64,000 bases of DNA from Halalkalibaculum roseum (GCF_011059145.1 NZ_JAALLT010000002.1:310001-374000), one strand, 5' to 3'; shown: positions 53,822 to 64,000, counted from the stretch's first letter. Made by a program: numbers and translations. The notes: a model not told the origin generated them from the letters alone.

Positions 53822-54706
53822 CTAAGCGGCCAAATTTCGCAGAGCTGAAATACGCTCATCCAAAGGGGGGTGAGTCATAAAAAGTTTTTTCCAACCCTGA
53901 GACTTGCCGCCGGAAATACCAAAAGCCTTCATAGAATCGGGCATAGGTGTCGGCTGTTGAGCGTCAGTTTTAAGACGTTCAAGTGCGTTGATCATACCGT
54001 TACGGCTGCCGAGTCGGGCTCCTTCTTCATCGGCCCTGAACTCACGGCGACGTGAAAACCAAAACACAATCATCGAAGCGAGTATTGCCAGTACTATTTC
54101 GGCTAAAATTGTGGTAACAAAATAGCCGATGCCCAGACCTCGTTCATTTTTCAAAACCACTCTATCCACAACAAATCCTACTACCCGAGCCAGGAACATA
54201 ACAAATGTGTTAACCACGCCCTGTATCAGTGCCAGGGTAACCATATCGCCATTGGCAACGTGTCCGATTTCGTGACCAAGAACAGCTTCCACCTCGTCAT
54301 GCTCAAATCGCTGAAGCATACCTTTGCTTACAGCAACCAGGGCGTCATTCCGATTCCATCCGGTTGCGAAAGCGTTAGCCTGGTCAGCAGGAAAAATTCC
54401 AACCTCCGGCATACCTATTCCGGCTTGCTCAGCCTGCCGTCGAACGGTCTGAAGTAACCATTCTTCACTTCGGTTTTCAGGCTGGTCAATAAGTTCAACT
54501 CCCATCGACCATTTGGCCATTTTCTTGGAGAGAAGCAGGGATATAAAAGATCCGGCCATTCCAAAAACAAAACAGAATATTAGCAGAGCCTGCAGGTTTA
54601 GACCCGTTCCATCAAGATAAGAACCGACACCAAGTAAACTCAGCGTAATACTGGCTACTATGATAATAGCCAGATTGGTGGCAAGAAATAAGAAAACGCG
54701 CTTCAT
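53822..54706 (-). CDS. htpX: Membrane zinc protease HtpX
   Basis: HtpX degrades misfolded membrane proteins. The 294-residue protein has two N-terminal membrane helices (about 5-25 and 38-58), the zinc motif [16 protein letters not shown], a pair of further helices (about 157-177 and 195-218) and the third ligand region [17 protein letters not shown]. Length matches the family. Gene order does not suggest a specific partner; the 353-base gap before it contains an O-methyltransferase remnant. Confidence 0.95.
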   Translation of the reverse strand: MKRVFLFLATNLAIIIVASITLSLLGVGSYLDGTGLNLQALLIFCFVFGMAGSFISLLLSKKMAKWSMGVELIDQPENRSEEWLLQTVRRQAEQAGIGMPEVGIFPADQANAFATGWNRNDALVAVSKGMLQRFEHDEVEAVLGHEIGHVANGDMVTLALIQGVVNTFVMFLARVVGFVVDRVVLKNERGLGIGYFVTTILAEIVLAILASMIVFWFSRRREFRADEEGARLGSRNGMINALERLKTDAQQPTPMPDSMKAFGISGGKSQGWKKLFMTHPPLDERISALRNLAA

Positions 54707-54883
54707 AGTATTTGTTTAGAAAAATTTATTTGTTAGGGACCACTCTCGAATATAACTAACAACGCAATTTCCTACTTAAAATTATTTCAGCAGGAGATAG
54801 TATTAACTGATGGAAAGTTACCCTTAGCTTACAAGAAAAGGCAACTAAGGATAACTATATGGGATCAACTAATGGTATCAAAA

Positions 54884-57800
54884 TCAGGCTGTCACTTTTG
54901 CCACGATGTCTTCCAGTATCATGTACAGACAGGGAACAATTACGAGTATAATGGAAGTCGCGAAGATAATCCCAAAGCCCAGTGATATTGCCATTGGTAT
55001 CAGGTGATAAGCCTGACGTGAGGTTTCCAGTATGATGGGAGTAAGTCCGCCGAAGGTAGTGAGGGTAGTTAGTATAATAGGACGGAAACGCCGCAGGCCG
55101 GCCTCATGGATGGCGTCATAAGCCGAATGATCTCCCCGTTTTTTATTTGCCAGGTCAATCATAATCAGCGAATCATTCAATACCACACCTGAAAGGGCAA
55201 TAACTCCCATAAGGCTTACCAATGATAGGTCATAGCCCAGAAGAATATGACCTATTACCGCACCCACGATACCGAACGGAATGGCAAACATGACGATGAG
55301 TGGCTGAATGTAGCTTCTAAATGCTATGGCAAGCAGTGCAAAGATGACCATCATTGCCAGCGCAAAACTTCCCCACAATGCCTGGGTAGACTCGCGCATC
55401 TCAGCCTGACTCCCTTCGAAACTCCATGTTATACCGGGAAAGTCAGCCCGAAGCTGCGGCAGCACATCGGTTTGGATAGATTCAAGCACACGGGTCACGG
55501 CATTGGCGGGTTCGGCATCCATACCAACAGAAACCACCCTGCGACCGTCACGACGGTTGATGGAAGTGAAGGCTTCACCTTCTTCAATACTGACCACATC
55601 AAGCAGCGGTACCTCCATTCCGGTCGGAGTCTGGATGACCAAATCTTCCAGGTGGTAGATGTCCTTGCGCTGTTCTTCCGGCAGCTTTACGCGGACTTCG
55701 ATCTCATTGGTGCCACGAAGCTGACGCATGGCAAGTGCCCCATAGAAGGCGTTGCGTACCTGTGATCCAACATCTGCAGGTGTCAGTCCCAGTTTTCGAC
55801 CCTCGGGTAATAATTTGAAATCAAACTGGGTTTTGCCGCGATTGTAATTGTCGTTGACATCGCGAGTTGCCTCAAACGCCTGTACCCGGTTGAAAAATGC
55901 CTGGCTGGCTGCTTCAAGGACTTCAATTTCCGAGTGGCTGAGATCCACGGTAATATCCTGCCGATACCCGGCCGGACCCCGTTCAGCTTCAAAGGTAATC
56001 TGGTCAACCCCTTCGATATCGCCTATATTATCTCGCCATAGTTCAATCACATCTTGTGCGCTCATATCTCGTTCCCCTGGCGGCTTCATAACTATTTCAA
56101 CATCAATAAAACTCTGACCGCGGACATTCGTTTTAATGCCATCCGCCACTTCAAACAAATTATGCTCCTCAAACATCACATAGGTATTATTGGTAATTTC
56201 CTCCGCGACTTTTGCAGCCTGATCCGGGGTGGTACCGACCGGAAGAGAAACGCCGGCCTCAATCTCATCTGCCGAAACTTCCGGCATCATAACCATGCCC
56301 ATATGATCACTGTACCCGTAACCCCCTACAACGAGAAGCAGGGCAATTGCGGTGCTTAGTGTGATATATCGATTTCTCAGGCATAGATCCAGGAATGCCC
56401 GGTAGTAGGTATCGATAAACTTGTTAAACTTGGTGGCAAATTTCTGTTGCCATCGATGTATGATTTGACCCAGCCGGAAACGACTTTCTTTTTTGGAGCT
56501 GTGTCCCAGGTGCGCAGGAAGTATAAACAGGGCTTCCATCAGTGAAACGATCAGTACTACTATGACTACTGCGGGAAGGGGCCACCAGTATTTACCCGTA
56601 GTTCCCGGAATGAACAACAGGGGCAGGAAGGCAATGATGTTGGTCAAAATGGCAAAGGTTACCGGCTTGCCCATATCTTTAGCACCTGTGATGGCTGCCT
56701 CAATAAAATTCATTCCCTTTTGCCGGTATTCATAGATATTCTCACCTACCACAATAGCATCATCTACTACAATACCCAGCACCACCAAGAACCCGAACAT
56801 AGATATCATGTTGATACTGATATCAAGCATCGGTAGAAACAGCATGCCGCCTACAAACGATATGGTCATGCCCATCATGACCCAGAATGCCAATCGGTAT
56901 TCCAGAAAGAGGGTGAGAATAAACAGAACAATCAAAATGGCCAGGATACCATTTTCGGTAAGTAAAGAGAGACGTTCGCTATAATCCCTTGCTGCACTGC
57001 TGTCAATACGATATTGCACTCCCGGAGGGAAATTGGGTTCCGCATTTTCCAGGATACTTTTAACGGCAGCAGAAATTTCCAAAGGTGACTGTTCGCCGAT
57101 CCTATATATCTGAAGATCGACGGTTGGCTGTCTATTAAATTGTCCATGAAAGCCGGTCTCTTCAAAACCATCTTCAATGACCGCTAAATCAGCCAGGGTC
57201 ACAGACCCGCCATTTTGAGTGGAGATCACTTCAATATCTCCATATTCATCAGCCCATTGTTTGCGCTCTTGCATGCGAAGTAAAATTTCACCGGCATTGG
57301 TTTCAACAGCGCCTGCAGGGATATCTTCACTGGAACGGGCTATAATTTCAGCAATCTGTCCAAGCGTAAGATTGTACTCCCGCAATTTGTTACGTGGAAT
57401 TTCGACATGGGTCACATAGTCAGGCACATTCCCGATTTCGACCTGTGTAATCTCTTCATTGTTGAGAAGCTGGTCACGCACATTTTCAGCCAGTTTGCGG
57501 AGTGTCCAGATATCGGAATCGCCATAGAGACCGATGGTCATAACCTCCTGCTGGTTGGACTGCAGCTGAACTTCAGGCTCTTCGATATCGTCGGGGAAGG
57601 TTCGTATCCTGTTGACGGCCTGATCAATATCCTGAAATGTCTTCATGCGGTCGGTACCAGCTACCAGCTCGATAGACACGTTACCTGAACCTTCTTCTGC
57701 CTGGGAGGTCACCTCTTTGATTCCATCTACACCTCTTATGGCTTCCTCCACAGGTCTCAGTATGCCCTGTTCCACTTCTGCAGGTGCCGCACCGGGATAG

Positions 57801-57994
57801 ACTACACTCACCTCAACAACATCAAGTTGATATTGCGGGAATACCTCTTTCTGAATATTGAACATGGTCCAGATGCCGCCGCCGAGCAGTATAATCATCA
57901 GCAGGTTTGCAGCAATGGGATTTTGTGCCATGTAGGCAATAGGTCCGCTGAACAGACTGCTGTTCTCTGTATTGGTATTATTGGATTCAGCCAT
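54884..57994 (-). CDS. RND multidrug efflux transporter permease
   Basis: A 1036-residue inner-membrane resistance-nodulation-division pump of the AcrB/HAE1 type. It has two repeats of six helices with large periplasmic loops. Seen: the N-terminal helix (about 24-42), [20 protein letters not shown] at the porter start, and the proton-relay segment [20 protein letters not shown] with the paired aspartates in helix 4. The second half has [20 protein letters not shown]. It would export hydrophobic compounds with the adaptor gene, which lies 34 bases upstream. No TolC-type outer-membrane gene is in the window. Confidence 0.95.
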   Translation of the reverse strand: MAESNNTNTENSSLFSGPIAYMAQNPIAANLLMIILLGGGIWTMFNIQKEVFPQYQLDVVEVSVVYPGAAPAEVEQGILRPVEEAIRGVDGIKEVTSQAEEGSGNVSIELVAGTDRMKTFQDIDQAVNRIRTFPDDIEEPEVQLQSNQQEVMTIGLYGDSDIWTLRKLAENVRDQLLNNEEITQVEIGNVPDYVTHVEIPRNKLREYNLTLGQIAEIIARSSEDIPAGAVETNAGEILLRMQERKQWADEYGDIEVISTQNGGSVTLADLAVIEDGFEETGFHGQFNRQPTVDLQIYRIGEQSPLEISAAVKSILENAEPNFPPGVQYRIDSSAARDYSERLSLLTENGILAILIVLFILTLFLEYRLAFWVMMGMTISFVGGMLFLPMLDISINMISMFGFLVVLGIVVDDAIVVGENIYEYRQKGMNFIEAAITGAKDMGKPVTFAILTNIIAFLPLLFIPGTTGKYWWPLPAVVIVVLIVSLMEALFILPAHLGHSSKKESRFRLGQIIHRWQQKFATKFNKFIDTYYRAFLDLCLRNRYITLSTAIALLLVVGGYGYSDHMGMVMMPEVSADEIEAGVSLPVGTTPDQAAKVAEEITNNTYVMFEEHNLFEVADGIKTNVRGQSFIDVEIVMKPPGERDMSAQDVIELWRDNIGDIEGVDQITFEAERGPAGYRQDITVDLSHSEIEVLEAASQAFFNRVQAFEATRDVNDNYNRGKTQFDFKLLPEGRKLGLTPADVGSQVRNAFYGALAMRQLRGTNEIEVRVKLPEEQRKDIYHLEDLVIQTPTGMEVPLLDVVSIEEGEAFTSINRRDGRRVVSVGMDAEPANAVTRVLESIQTDVLPQLRADFPGITWSFEGSQAEMRESTQALWGSFALAMMVIFALLAIAFRSYIQPLIVMFAIPFGIVGAVIGHILLGYDLSLVSLMGVIALSGVVLNDSLIMIDLANKKRGDHSAYDAIHEAGLRRFRPIILTTLTTFGGLTPIILETSRQAYHLIPMAISLGFGIIFATSIILVIVPCLYMILEDIVAKVTA

Positions 57995-58028
57995 AGTGTT
58001 GGTTTAGCTGTTTCAGGGCTCGTTACAG

Positions 58029-59237
58029 TTACATGTCACTCATTAGGCTATCCGGACGCGAAGAATTTTGGGAGGCTGACCCTTCAAGCCGGAGCGGGGC
58101 CCCATCGGATACGGTAGATAAATTTGTGGTAACAACTTTGTCGGTATCATTAAGGCCTTCCGATATATAGGCATAGTTGGCATCCCTCATTACCACATCA
58201 ATATCTCTGATGCGTAGTTTACCGTCTTCCATAATCCATACGGTATCATTTGAGCGCACATAATCCCGGTTTAGGCGAATGACGTCAGTCAGTTCATTTC
58301 CTTCAATATTTGTCTCAACAAAAGAACCGATAATCAGGGAAGGGGATCCTGAGTTTTCATCACGATAAGCCATTGGATCAGGAATCTCTACTAGCACTCT
58401 TGCCATTCTGGTTTGCTCTTCAATGAATCCGACCATTTTAAAGAGAGTCCCGCTTCGATACTCATCAGCCTGCCATGCCGTTCGGTTCCTTATTCGAACT
58501 TCCGACCCCTCGGAATTATCATTGTTACGAATGTTAAGCCATCGCAACTTTGACAAGGGAACCGATGCTTCCACCCAGTAGGTATCCAGCCCCACCAACC
58601 GTCCCAGATTATTTCCCGGAGCCACCTGTGAACCAATGTTTACATTTCTGCTTATTATATGGGCATCGAAAGGCGCGGTTAAAGTGGTTCGCTTCAGATC
58701 CATTTCTGCTCGATTTACCGCTGCACGAGCAGCTGCAACTTGCGCCCTTACAGCATCCAGTTGAGGTTTTCTCAATATACGGGCTTTATTCTGTTCGGAT
58801 AAGGTATCTCCGTATAACTCGTATTCTTTTTCGGCAGCTTCCTGTCGACCCATTTCAAGATCCAAATCAGCCATAGCCTGTTGAAGTTCGCTGCGTTGTT
58901 GCTCCAGGTTATTTTCATAGTCAGAGGGATCAATTCGCAACAGGGTATCACCCTCTCTTACATAACCGCCTGGTGTAAATTCATCTGAACGTTCCACAAT
59001 TTGTCCGCTGACTCTTGGACTGAGGGTGATATCCTGGGAGGCCCTGACAGTACCCATGGCTTCGATAATGGGCTGGTAATTATCCCGGTTAACCTCAATG
59101 ATATTCACCAGCATGGCGGTTTCCTGTGTAGCACCGGATCGGGAAGCTTCGGGTTCTGTTGTAAAAATGAGTGCAGTTACAGCACCACCTGTCAAAAGAA
59201 TTATGACGGAAATGAGCAGCGTTTTATTCCAGTTCAT
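58029..59237 (-). CDS. RND efflux periplasmic adaptor subunit
   Basis: A 402-residue membrane-fusion protein with one N-terminal membrane helix (about 7-26). The lipoyl/hairpin arrangement is visible: VRASQDITLSPRVSGQIVER, the coiled-coil hairpin NNLEQQRSELQQAMADLDLE through AARAAVNRAEMDLK, then TTLTAPFDAHIISRNVNIGS and the beta-barrel segments. It connects the RND permease encoded directly downstream with an outer-membrane channel. The 370-base upstream gap must hold the promoter of both genes. Confidence 0.94.
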   Translation of the reverse strand: MNWNKTLLISVIILLTGGAVTALIFTTEPEASRSGATQETAMLVNIIEVNRDNYQPIIEAMGTVRASQDITLSPRVSGQIVERSDEFTPGGYVREGDTLLRIDPSDYENNLEQQRSELQQAMADLDLEMGRQEAAEKEYELYGDTLSEQNKARILRKPQLDAVRAQVAAARAAVNRAEMDLKRTTLTAPFDAHIISRNVNIGSQVAPGNNLGRLVGLDTYWVEASVPLSKLRWLNIRNNDNSEGSEVRIRNRTAWQADEYRSGTLFKMVGFIEEQTRMARVLVEIPDPMAYRDENSGSPSLIIGSFVETNIEGNELTDVIRLNRDYVRSNDTVWIMEDGKLRIRDIDVVMRDANYAYISEGLNDTDKVVTTNLSTVSDGAPLRLEGSASQNSSRPDSLMSDM

Positions 59238-59607
59238 AAGCGGGATCTATCTTTGGCTGTGGATATTAATCGTTTGTTAGAAACGAATTATATTCACTCT
59301 AATTGAAATGCCTTTGTCATCATTCCGGCATTTACTAAATAATAAGGGGTAAATCTATAGCAATTTTGAAGTTATCCGGCACGAAGACGCTTATTGAGTG
59401 TAGAATATATTTAGGACTCCACATTTTTTTACAGGTCCGGTGCCAATTTATTGTCACAATTTACTCAGCCTAGTATCTTGATCGCTATGTTTCTCAAGAT
59501 TGATACATCGAACCCATAACTATTTACAACGAAATAGCTCTCTTTCTGTCTACGGCATAGGTAAATCAATGAGAAAAATTGCTAATTGGGAGCTAAAAAA
59601 ATTGCTG
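59238..59607. other. Intergenic region upstream of the RND operon
   Basis: This 370-base AT-rich gap separates two minus-strand units and should hold the promoter for the adaptor/pump pair. No coding frame, RNA gene or strong inverted repeat was identified; a weak atcttga/tcaagat pair occurs near 59476-59500. Confidence 0.5.
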
Positions 59608-60150
59608 CTATCTGCTCCAGGGAGGTACAATACCGTTCATCCGGGCATAGGCGATTGATTGACCGACGTGTTCACTCATGTGTGTGATATGTTGCATGAG
59701 AACGCCCCGGCCGTTGACCGTCCTTCCATATAATTCGGTTTCTTCATTAAGTTTGGCATTCGGCATTTGCTTTACCGCTTCCATTAAATGATCGATGGAA
59801 GCTTCCAGTACTTCAACAACATTTTCTTTACCACTTATGGATTCCATGTTCTCCATATCAATATCGTCAGGAGCTGGTATATCCAGAGAAGTGGCGGCAT
59901 ACAAATAATTATAGCGTGCTATGTGAGTATACACTTCTTCCACCGACATAACGCCTTCACCCGGACGCCAGGAGTAGGTATCTGCAGGCATGGCTTTGGC
60001 AAGATCCAGCACGCGTGAAGCATATTGAAAATGAGCGATAAACTGCTCTCTGAAATTATGGTCAGTCTCAGAACTTTGTGCCGTCGAATCCGGTAATGAA
60101 ATTGATAAAAATAGGAGAGAGGATAAGATCAGGGTTAATAGTGTTTTCAT
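59608..60150 (-). CDS. Exported DinB-family protein
   Basis: A 180-residue DinB/YfiT-like four-helix protein with an N-terminal signal peptide (hydrophobic residues 3-20, cut near STAQ), which is unusual for the family because most members are cytoplasmic. Metal-ligand histidines are suggested by the EEVYTHIARYNYLY segment and by LMQHITHMSEHVGQSIAYAR near the end. DinB proteins bind a divalent metal and include thiol-dependent transferases, but no specific activity is known here. It is followed by 158 bases without genes and then by a small membrane protein gene on the same strand. Confidence 0.85.
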   Translation of the reverse strand: MKTLLTLILSSLLFLSISLPDSTAQSSETDHNFREQFIAHFQYASRVLDLAKAMPADTYSWRPGEGVMSVEEVYTHIARYNYLYAATSLDIPAPDDIDMENMESISGKENVVEVLEASIDHLMEAVKQMPNAKLNEETELYGRTVNGRGVLMQHITHMSEHVGQSIAYARMNGIVPPWSR

Positions 60151-60304
60151 AATTCGTGTGCTGGATTAGAATTTAGGTACCGATAATATGAAATGAGATA
60201 ACATTAACTGCAAATAACCTAACCGGAATCCCAAATAATTTATGAATAACTCTGTCGCGAATCAGTAAGCTATGGTCTGATGGTCACAAATACACAGCTC
60301 AATG

Positions 60305-60736
60305 TTATACGGCACTTTTTTGCTGATCACTTACTCTAATATAATTTCCGAGCCAGGCCCCCGTCCAAATCTCAAATGGTAGGGCAACAAGAAGCACTAT
60401 TGATATCCAGAGCGGCCAGGATACTGAGCTGCCGAAGAGAGTAGAGAGATTTAAAAATAGCAGAAAAACTCCAAACAGAAAGGCATGTACGTTTATTCGT
60501 TTGGGGGCCATGAGGCTGACTACCAAAGTGGCAATAGAACCTCCGATAAAGTTGATAACAATAAGCAGTACCTGTGAAGAAAGGGTTTCCGGAATCATGT
60601 CACTGCCCATAGATCCAGGGAACACAGAGTCCAGAATGATACCATAGGGCATGACTATTAGAATAAATGCCAGTCCGCCCAGAAAAAATGCCAGGAGGCT
60701 TCTAAATAGTGATGACAAGAAGGAGGTAAAACTCAT
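60305..60736 (-). CDS. Four-helix membrane protein of unknown function
   Basis: A 143-residue hydrophobic protein with four predicted membrane helices (about residues 14-35, 55-76, 83-103 and 106-125) and short polar ends. Family not recognised. The long loop between helices 1 and 2 contains GSMGSDMIPETLSS. It lies 108 bases downstream of the S9 peptidase gene end on the same strand and could be read through from it. Confidence 0.65.
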   Translation of the reverse strand: MSFTSFLSSLFRSLLAFFLGGLAFILIVMPYGIILDSVFPGSMGSDMIPETLSSQVLLIVINFIGGSIATLVVSLMAPKRINVHAFLFGVFLLFLNLSTLFGSSVSWPLWISIVLLVALPFEIWTGAWLGNYIRVSDQQKSAV

Positions 60737-60843
60737 AGTATTAACTGTGACCCTATTTCTTTTTAGGGACGGATACTAAGAATTAAGACAGCGATTATCC
60801 ACTTTAAGGAGTTGTATTCCTCATATTTCATATAAGAATCAGC

Positions 60844-63567
60844 TTATTCCATGATCACTCTGAAGCCGGTGTATGACAAGGGAGCTTCCTTCACTTCTCC
60901 GCGTTCATCAACATAACTGACGGCTGAATACCCGTAGCTTGATCCATCTTCCTGATATTCTGAAGCATTACCGCCAAGGTCATAAATCAACGCCTCACCC
61001 AGCTTGGTGCCTTTGTAGGATCCCGATTCTTTAAGCAAGGAGTGCTGGAGTTCACCCATTTTTTCACGCAACTCGGGTACTTCATCGATTGTGATCTCAT
61101 AGCCGGCCCAGTAGTTTAGAGTGTTTTCATTGGCTGCAGTCTTTTTAGCCTGCTTGTGCAGGGAGGTGGCTTCATCGGAATTTGGCAGCCGATAGGTATT
61201 ACCGGTCAGCGAACTCAGCCATTCGGTATAAGCTATGGCATCTTCCACGGTAATTCCGGTTGCCGGATAATTTGCCCTTACCGCAGGATATGAGTGATTC
61301 TGATCATAGGCAGCAAATTGAGCATTTGTGACTTCAAAGCGCCCGATGGCTATTGAGTCTTCTTTTATCCGATTTGTTTCCGGTATCAGACTTCCGCCGG
61401 CTACCATTCCATAAAGCCCCTCATTCATCTGGATCTTATCTTTTTTCAAGATCTCGGCAAGGGGACTCTCTTCTTTGAAGGCCTCATTTTCAGGCTCGTA
61501 GGTACCGAAAAGATAGGTGTCAAACCATCTGATCTCTTCTTCCATCTTTCGTGTCTGATGCGTCACTTTCTGCAGTCCGTGAGGTTGTCCCGGGTACCAC
61601 AGGAAGCGGACAGGTGCTTTCTCAATCTGTTGAAGGGCGCGGTAGTACTCCCAGCCCTGGTCACGCGGTACGGCACGATCTTCACTTCCGTGATGAATAA
61701 GGGTAGGGGTTCTCACCTTCTCCATCTCAAACAGAGGTGATTTTTGTATGTAGGTTGTATTGTAGATTTTTCCATCGGTGTTGTCCCATGGGGCTCCACC
61801 GAAATAACTTTGATCGAATGAGACACCAAAGCGACAGGTTCCATAATCGGAAGTCCAGTTAACATCTCCTGCTCCGGGTGCCGCAACCTTAAACATCTCG
61901 GGGTATTGAATCGTGAGCATAGTTGTGATAATAGCGCCGTTCGACCATCCTTTAACCCCAAGTGAGTCACGGTCGACCATGCCCTTATCAATGAGCATCT
62001 CAACTCCGGAAATAACATCCGGTACTTCATATTCGTAGTAATGTCCTTTAATGGATTCCACGAATTCCAGTCCGTGATTGGAAGAGCCGTGATAATTGGG
62101 CTGCAGTACGAACGCTCCTTTCTGAGCCATGATATTGTTAAAGTCTGTCCATGATTCATTCCAGCTGTCAGTATCCACACCCGATGGACCGCCGTGTATA
62201 GTAACAACGAGGGGATAGGCACGTCCTTCCTGGTAGTTATGCGGATAGTACAAAATGCCATTAATTTCATCATCCATCGCGCCGGTCCATGTCACCACTT
62301 CAGTACGGGCTTTGGTTTTCTTGTCAAGGTGTTTATTAAGCTTAAAAAGTTCTTCGCCTTCCGGCAGGGATACGTTGTTGCGACCTTTCTTTAAACTCGC
62401 TAGCCTATACTGCGGAGGGGTTGAAGCGGTTGAATAGACATATGCCACATTCTTTCCTTCTTTGCCTACCGCTACAATGGAAACACGCTCATCCATCTCG
62501 CCGGCGTCCACTTCTTTTTTATTCCATCCGTTTCCGGTTTTCTCCATGTAAGCCAGCTTTACCGTGGCGCCGTTGGCAAGTCCTACAATCAGATCGTTGC
62601 CTATCAGATCAAACCCTGAACCGAGTCCCCAATCCCAATCGACGGGTACATTCTTAACCGTATTATCTGCCAAGTTATAATAGTACAGCAAGGTTATACC
62701 GGCTCCGTTCCACTCCGGATCGGAAGACTTTACCGATACAAAATAAAATCCTTCATTGTTTTCAGTGAATTCAAAATTTCCAGGGGTCTGGTATCCGTCT
62801 TTTAAAATCTGTTGTTTTTCACCGGTTTCCAGGTCCCAAAGGTAGTAGGTAGGTTTGGGATTGGCATCAGCCCCATAGTCAGGTGAGAGGATATGAGAGG
62901 TGACCAGATGCTTTCCGTTTTTAGAAACCCGGTACTCACCCACCGGGAATTCATTGTCAGTTAGCCGGCTTATCTCTTTTGATTCCAGATCGAATGAGTA
63001 AATACGACTTGCCTTAAAATGTGCTGTATCTTCCACTACAACTGTGTTGTCTTTGGCTTCCTCAAGCTTCATTTCATACAGCGTTTTTCCTTCATCCGAT
63101 TCAAAGGCCAATTTGTCATCTCCCAGCCATTGAATATCAGAAATGCCCGATTCAAAGGTATGTACCTCATAGGGTTCCCCTCCATAAATACTCATGGCCC
63201 AAAGTTTTTTGCCTTCCTCCCGCGAGGATAGAAAATAGATGGTCTTTCCATCTCTTGAAAAGAGCGGACTGTTATCCGATTCTTTGCCACGGGTTAGCTG
63301 CACTGTTTTGAACGTATCGTCCTCTGTTACGTCCAGTCGAGTGAGATAAAGATCAGTAATAAATTTATCCTCTTCTTTATCGGCTCTTCTTTTAACCCAC
63401 ACAAGACTGCTGCCATCCGGGGAGAATTCAAGACTGTAGGCGCTCTCCTGCTTGATGACATCTTCTACAGTCCATTTTGCGGGATCCGCTTCCTGTGCAA
63501 GAAGATCGGAGGGTGCTATATATAAAATGATAGTCAGTGAAAATAGTAGGGTAGTGAGATATTTCAT
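60844..63567 (-). CDS. S9 prolyl oligopeptidase-family peptidase fused to a SUMF1/FGE-like domain
   Basis: 907 residues from the ATG at 63567, which gives a signal peptide ending in LLAQ; a start at 63627 would add 20 residues that spoil it. A beta-propeller region (about 35-420) is followed by the alpha/beta-hydrolase catalytic domain with VKGWSNGAI (Ser542), SEDRAV (Asp630) and GQPHGL (His663). The last about 200 residues are an FGE-sulfatase (SUMF1)-type domain: GRFEVTNAQFAAYD, then YTEWLSSLTGNTYRLPNSDE and a final GGNASEYQED/YTGFRV. This tail contains no cysteine, so it is not an active formylglycine-generating enzyme. It likely cleaves peptides in the periplasm. Confidence 0.85.
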   Translation of the reverse strand: MKYLTTLLFSLTIILYIAPSDLLAQEADPAKWTVEDVIKQESAYSLEFSPDGSSLVWVKRRADKEEDKFITDLYLTRLDVTEDDTFKTVQLTRGKESDNSPLFSRDGKTIYFLSSREEGKKLWAMSIYGGEPYEVHTFESGISDIQWLGDDKLAFESDEGKTLYEMKLEEAKDNTVVVEDTAHFKASRIYSFDLESKEISRLTDNEFPVGEYRVSKNGKHLVTSHILSPDYGADANPKPTYYLWDLETGEKQQILKDGYQTPGNFEFTENNEGFYFVSVKSSDPEWNGAGITLLYYYNLADNTVKNVPVDWDWGLGSGFDLIGNDLIVGLANGATVKLAYMEKTGNGWNKKEVDAGEMDERVSIVAVGKEGKNVAYVYSTASTPPQYRLASLKKGRNNVSLPEGEELFKLNKHLDKKTKARTEVVTWTGAMDDEINGILYYPHNYQEGRAYPLVVTIHGGPSGVDTDSWNESWTDFNNIMAQKGAFVLQPNYHGSSNHGLEFVESIKGHYYEYEVPDVISGVEMLIDKGMVDRDSLGVKGWSNGAIITTMLTIQYPEMFKVAAPGAGDVNWTSDYGTCRFGVSFDQSYFGGAPWDNTDGKIYNTTYIQKSPLFEMEKVRTPTLIHHGSEDRAVPRDQGWEYYRALQQIEKAPVRFLWYPGQPHGLQKVTHQTRKMEEEIRWFDTYLFGTYEPENEAFKEESPLAEILKKDKIQMNEGLYGMVAGGSLIPETNRIKEDSIAIGRFEVTNAQFAAYDQNHSYPAVRANYPATGITVEDAIAYTEWLSSLTGNTYRLPNSDEATSLHKQAKKTAANENTLNYWAGYEITIDEVPELREKMGELQHSLLKESGSYKGTKLGEALIYDLGGNASEYQEDGSSYGYSAVSYVDERGEVKEAPLSYTGFRVIME

Positions 63568-63925
63568 GATCGGGAAGTATGTTTCATATGCGGTGGTGAT
63601 AGTTGCAGCCAATACCTTAACCCGCATGGCAACGAGTTGCCATACAGCAAAAGAAGGCGTAAGGTAGTTGCAGGCAATGGACTAATGTGAAAAAATGGTC
63701 GCAATTTTAAAAAGATTAAATTGAATTTTTTGAAAATTATAGACTTAGGCATGAGTAAATCATCCACAGTAAATAAGGATTCCATCGTAGATTTATGTGC
63801 TTTTCTGCACAAATCGTATTTAATTCAAGAGTCATTTCGCCTTAAGAATGCACTTTCGATAACCTTGCATGTTAAAGCTATAAGCCGTAATCATGGATAG
63901 AAATTATAAACAAACAGAAACATAG
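63568..63925. other. Divergent intergenic region (S9 peptidase / AIM24 gene)
   Basis: 358 bases between the minus-strand S9 gene and the plus-strand AIM24-family gene. It contains the dyad and direct repeats described separately (63600-63678). The AT-rich right half (63700-63925) shows no coding frame or RNA gene. Confidence 0.5.
63600..63678. promoter_or_regulatory. Operator-like palindrome flanked by direct repeats
   Basis: atggcaac/gttgccat form an 18-base dyad (63626-63643, central ga). It is flanked by near-identical 14-base direct repeats, tagttgcagccaat (63600-63613) and tagttgcaggcaat (63665-63678). All three share the gttgc core. The group lies 33-111 bases before the start of the S9 peptidase gene, where a regulator could bind. 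Confidence 0.5.
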
Positions 63926-64000
63926 ATGGCAGATCAGATAGATTATGTAATTCATGGCAATGATCTTCAAATTGTTGAGGTGGAGCTCGATCCCGGTGAA
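63926..64000 (+). CDS. AIM24/TIGR00266-family protein, truncated by window end
   Basis: Only the first 25 residues are present: MADQIDYVIHGNDLQIVEVE followed by LDPGE. This is the beginning typical of AIM24/TIGR00266 proteins, beta-sandwich proteins of unknown function. The ATG at 63926 runs to the window end without interruption. Family assignment rests on this short segment. Confidence 0.7.
   Translation, partial: MADQIDYVIHGNDLQIVEVELDPGE

Noticed and set aside
60308-60328. Possible sigma-54 promoter (ggcac...ttgct) near 60311
   Set aside because: GG and GC are separated by 9 rather than 10 bases, the -24 T is missing, and it lies at the 3' end of a gene.
61713-62273. 186-codon minus-strand frame inside the S9 peptidase
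   Set aside because: It is an alternative frame of the same strand inside a gene with intact catalytic residues; it is not a separate gene.

Overview
The window is a chromosomal stretch of a Gram-negative bacterium of the Bacteroidota/Balneolota/Rhodothermota assemblage, most likely a marine or halophilic Balneolota-type organism. This placement is an inference from gene content: LptE and two RND genes imply an outer membrane, there are DUF4382 lipoproteins, a SLC45-like sugar permease, a Ser/Thr kinase fused to TPRs, a carotenoid-type desaturase/isomerase, and a glucosylglycerate (compatible solute) pathway. One promoter-like site of the Bacteroidota form (TTG-N20-TAnnTTTG) lies before rpmE. 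Starts at TTG or GTG occur several times. No rRNA, tRNA, CRISPR array, prophage or IS element was recognised.

Layout: 0-6.1 kb holds a carotenoid-type FAD oxidoreductase, two tandem rhomboid proteases, ispG, and two exported or anchored proteins, one resembling the RMDN TPR family. 6.1-15.7 kb looks like one long + strand operon: a LacI-type regulator with its own palindromic operator, phosphofructokinase, a GH13 lipoprotein, a SLC45-like MFS permease and a second secreted GH13, running on into a redox-dead TlpA-like protein, pabC and pabB. 15.7-21.5 kb carries an orphan HigA-like protein, a ChlI/MoxR-like AAA protein, rpmE, a metallo-beta-lactamase-fold hydrolase, a TPR protein, lptE and a receiver-less sigma-54 activator.

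22.1-25.6 kb is the most unusual block: an ECF sigma factor, a membrane anti-sigma-like protein whose periplasmic part is a CBM48 glycogen-binding-type domain, an outer-membrane barrel with a second C-terminal CBM48, and an exported helical protein. The genes are tightly packed and end at a clear terminator. They read as a sugar-sensing or envelope-surveillance unit. 25.7-32.9 kb has two paralogous DUF4382 lipoproteins flanking a probable glucosylglycerate module (GH13_18 phosphorylase, HAD hydrolase, gpgS) and an M20-like protein that has lost the catalytic glutamate pair.

32.9-53.5 kb is mainly housekeeping: miaB, pyrE, pgpA/pgsA, cinA, an outer-membrane receptor-like barrel, ftsX, a kinase-TPR protein, a Fur-family regulator, an acyl-CoA synthetase, a LOG-family protein, a cysteine desulfurase, pgk and a DNPH1-like hydrolase. 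53.5-64 kb holds a truncated O-methyltransferase remnant, htpX, an RND efflux pump with its adaptor, an exported DinB protein, and an S9 peptidase fused to a SUMF1/FGE-like domain with an operator-like dyad upstream. The window ends inside an AIM24-family gene. Several intergenic gaps carry short related or palindromic repeats that look like a dispersed repeat family.
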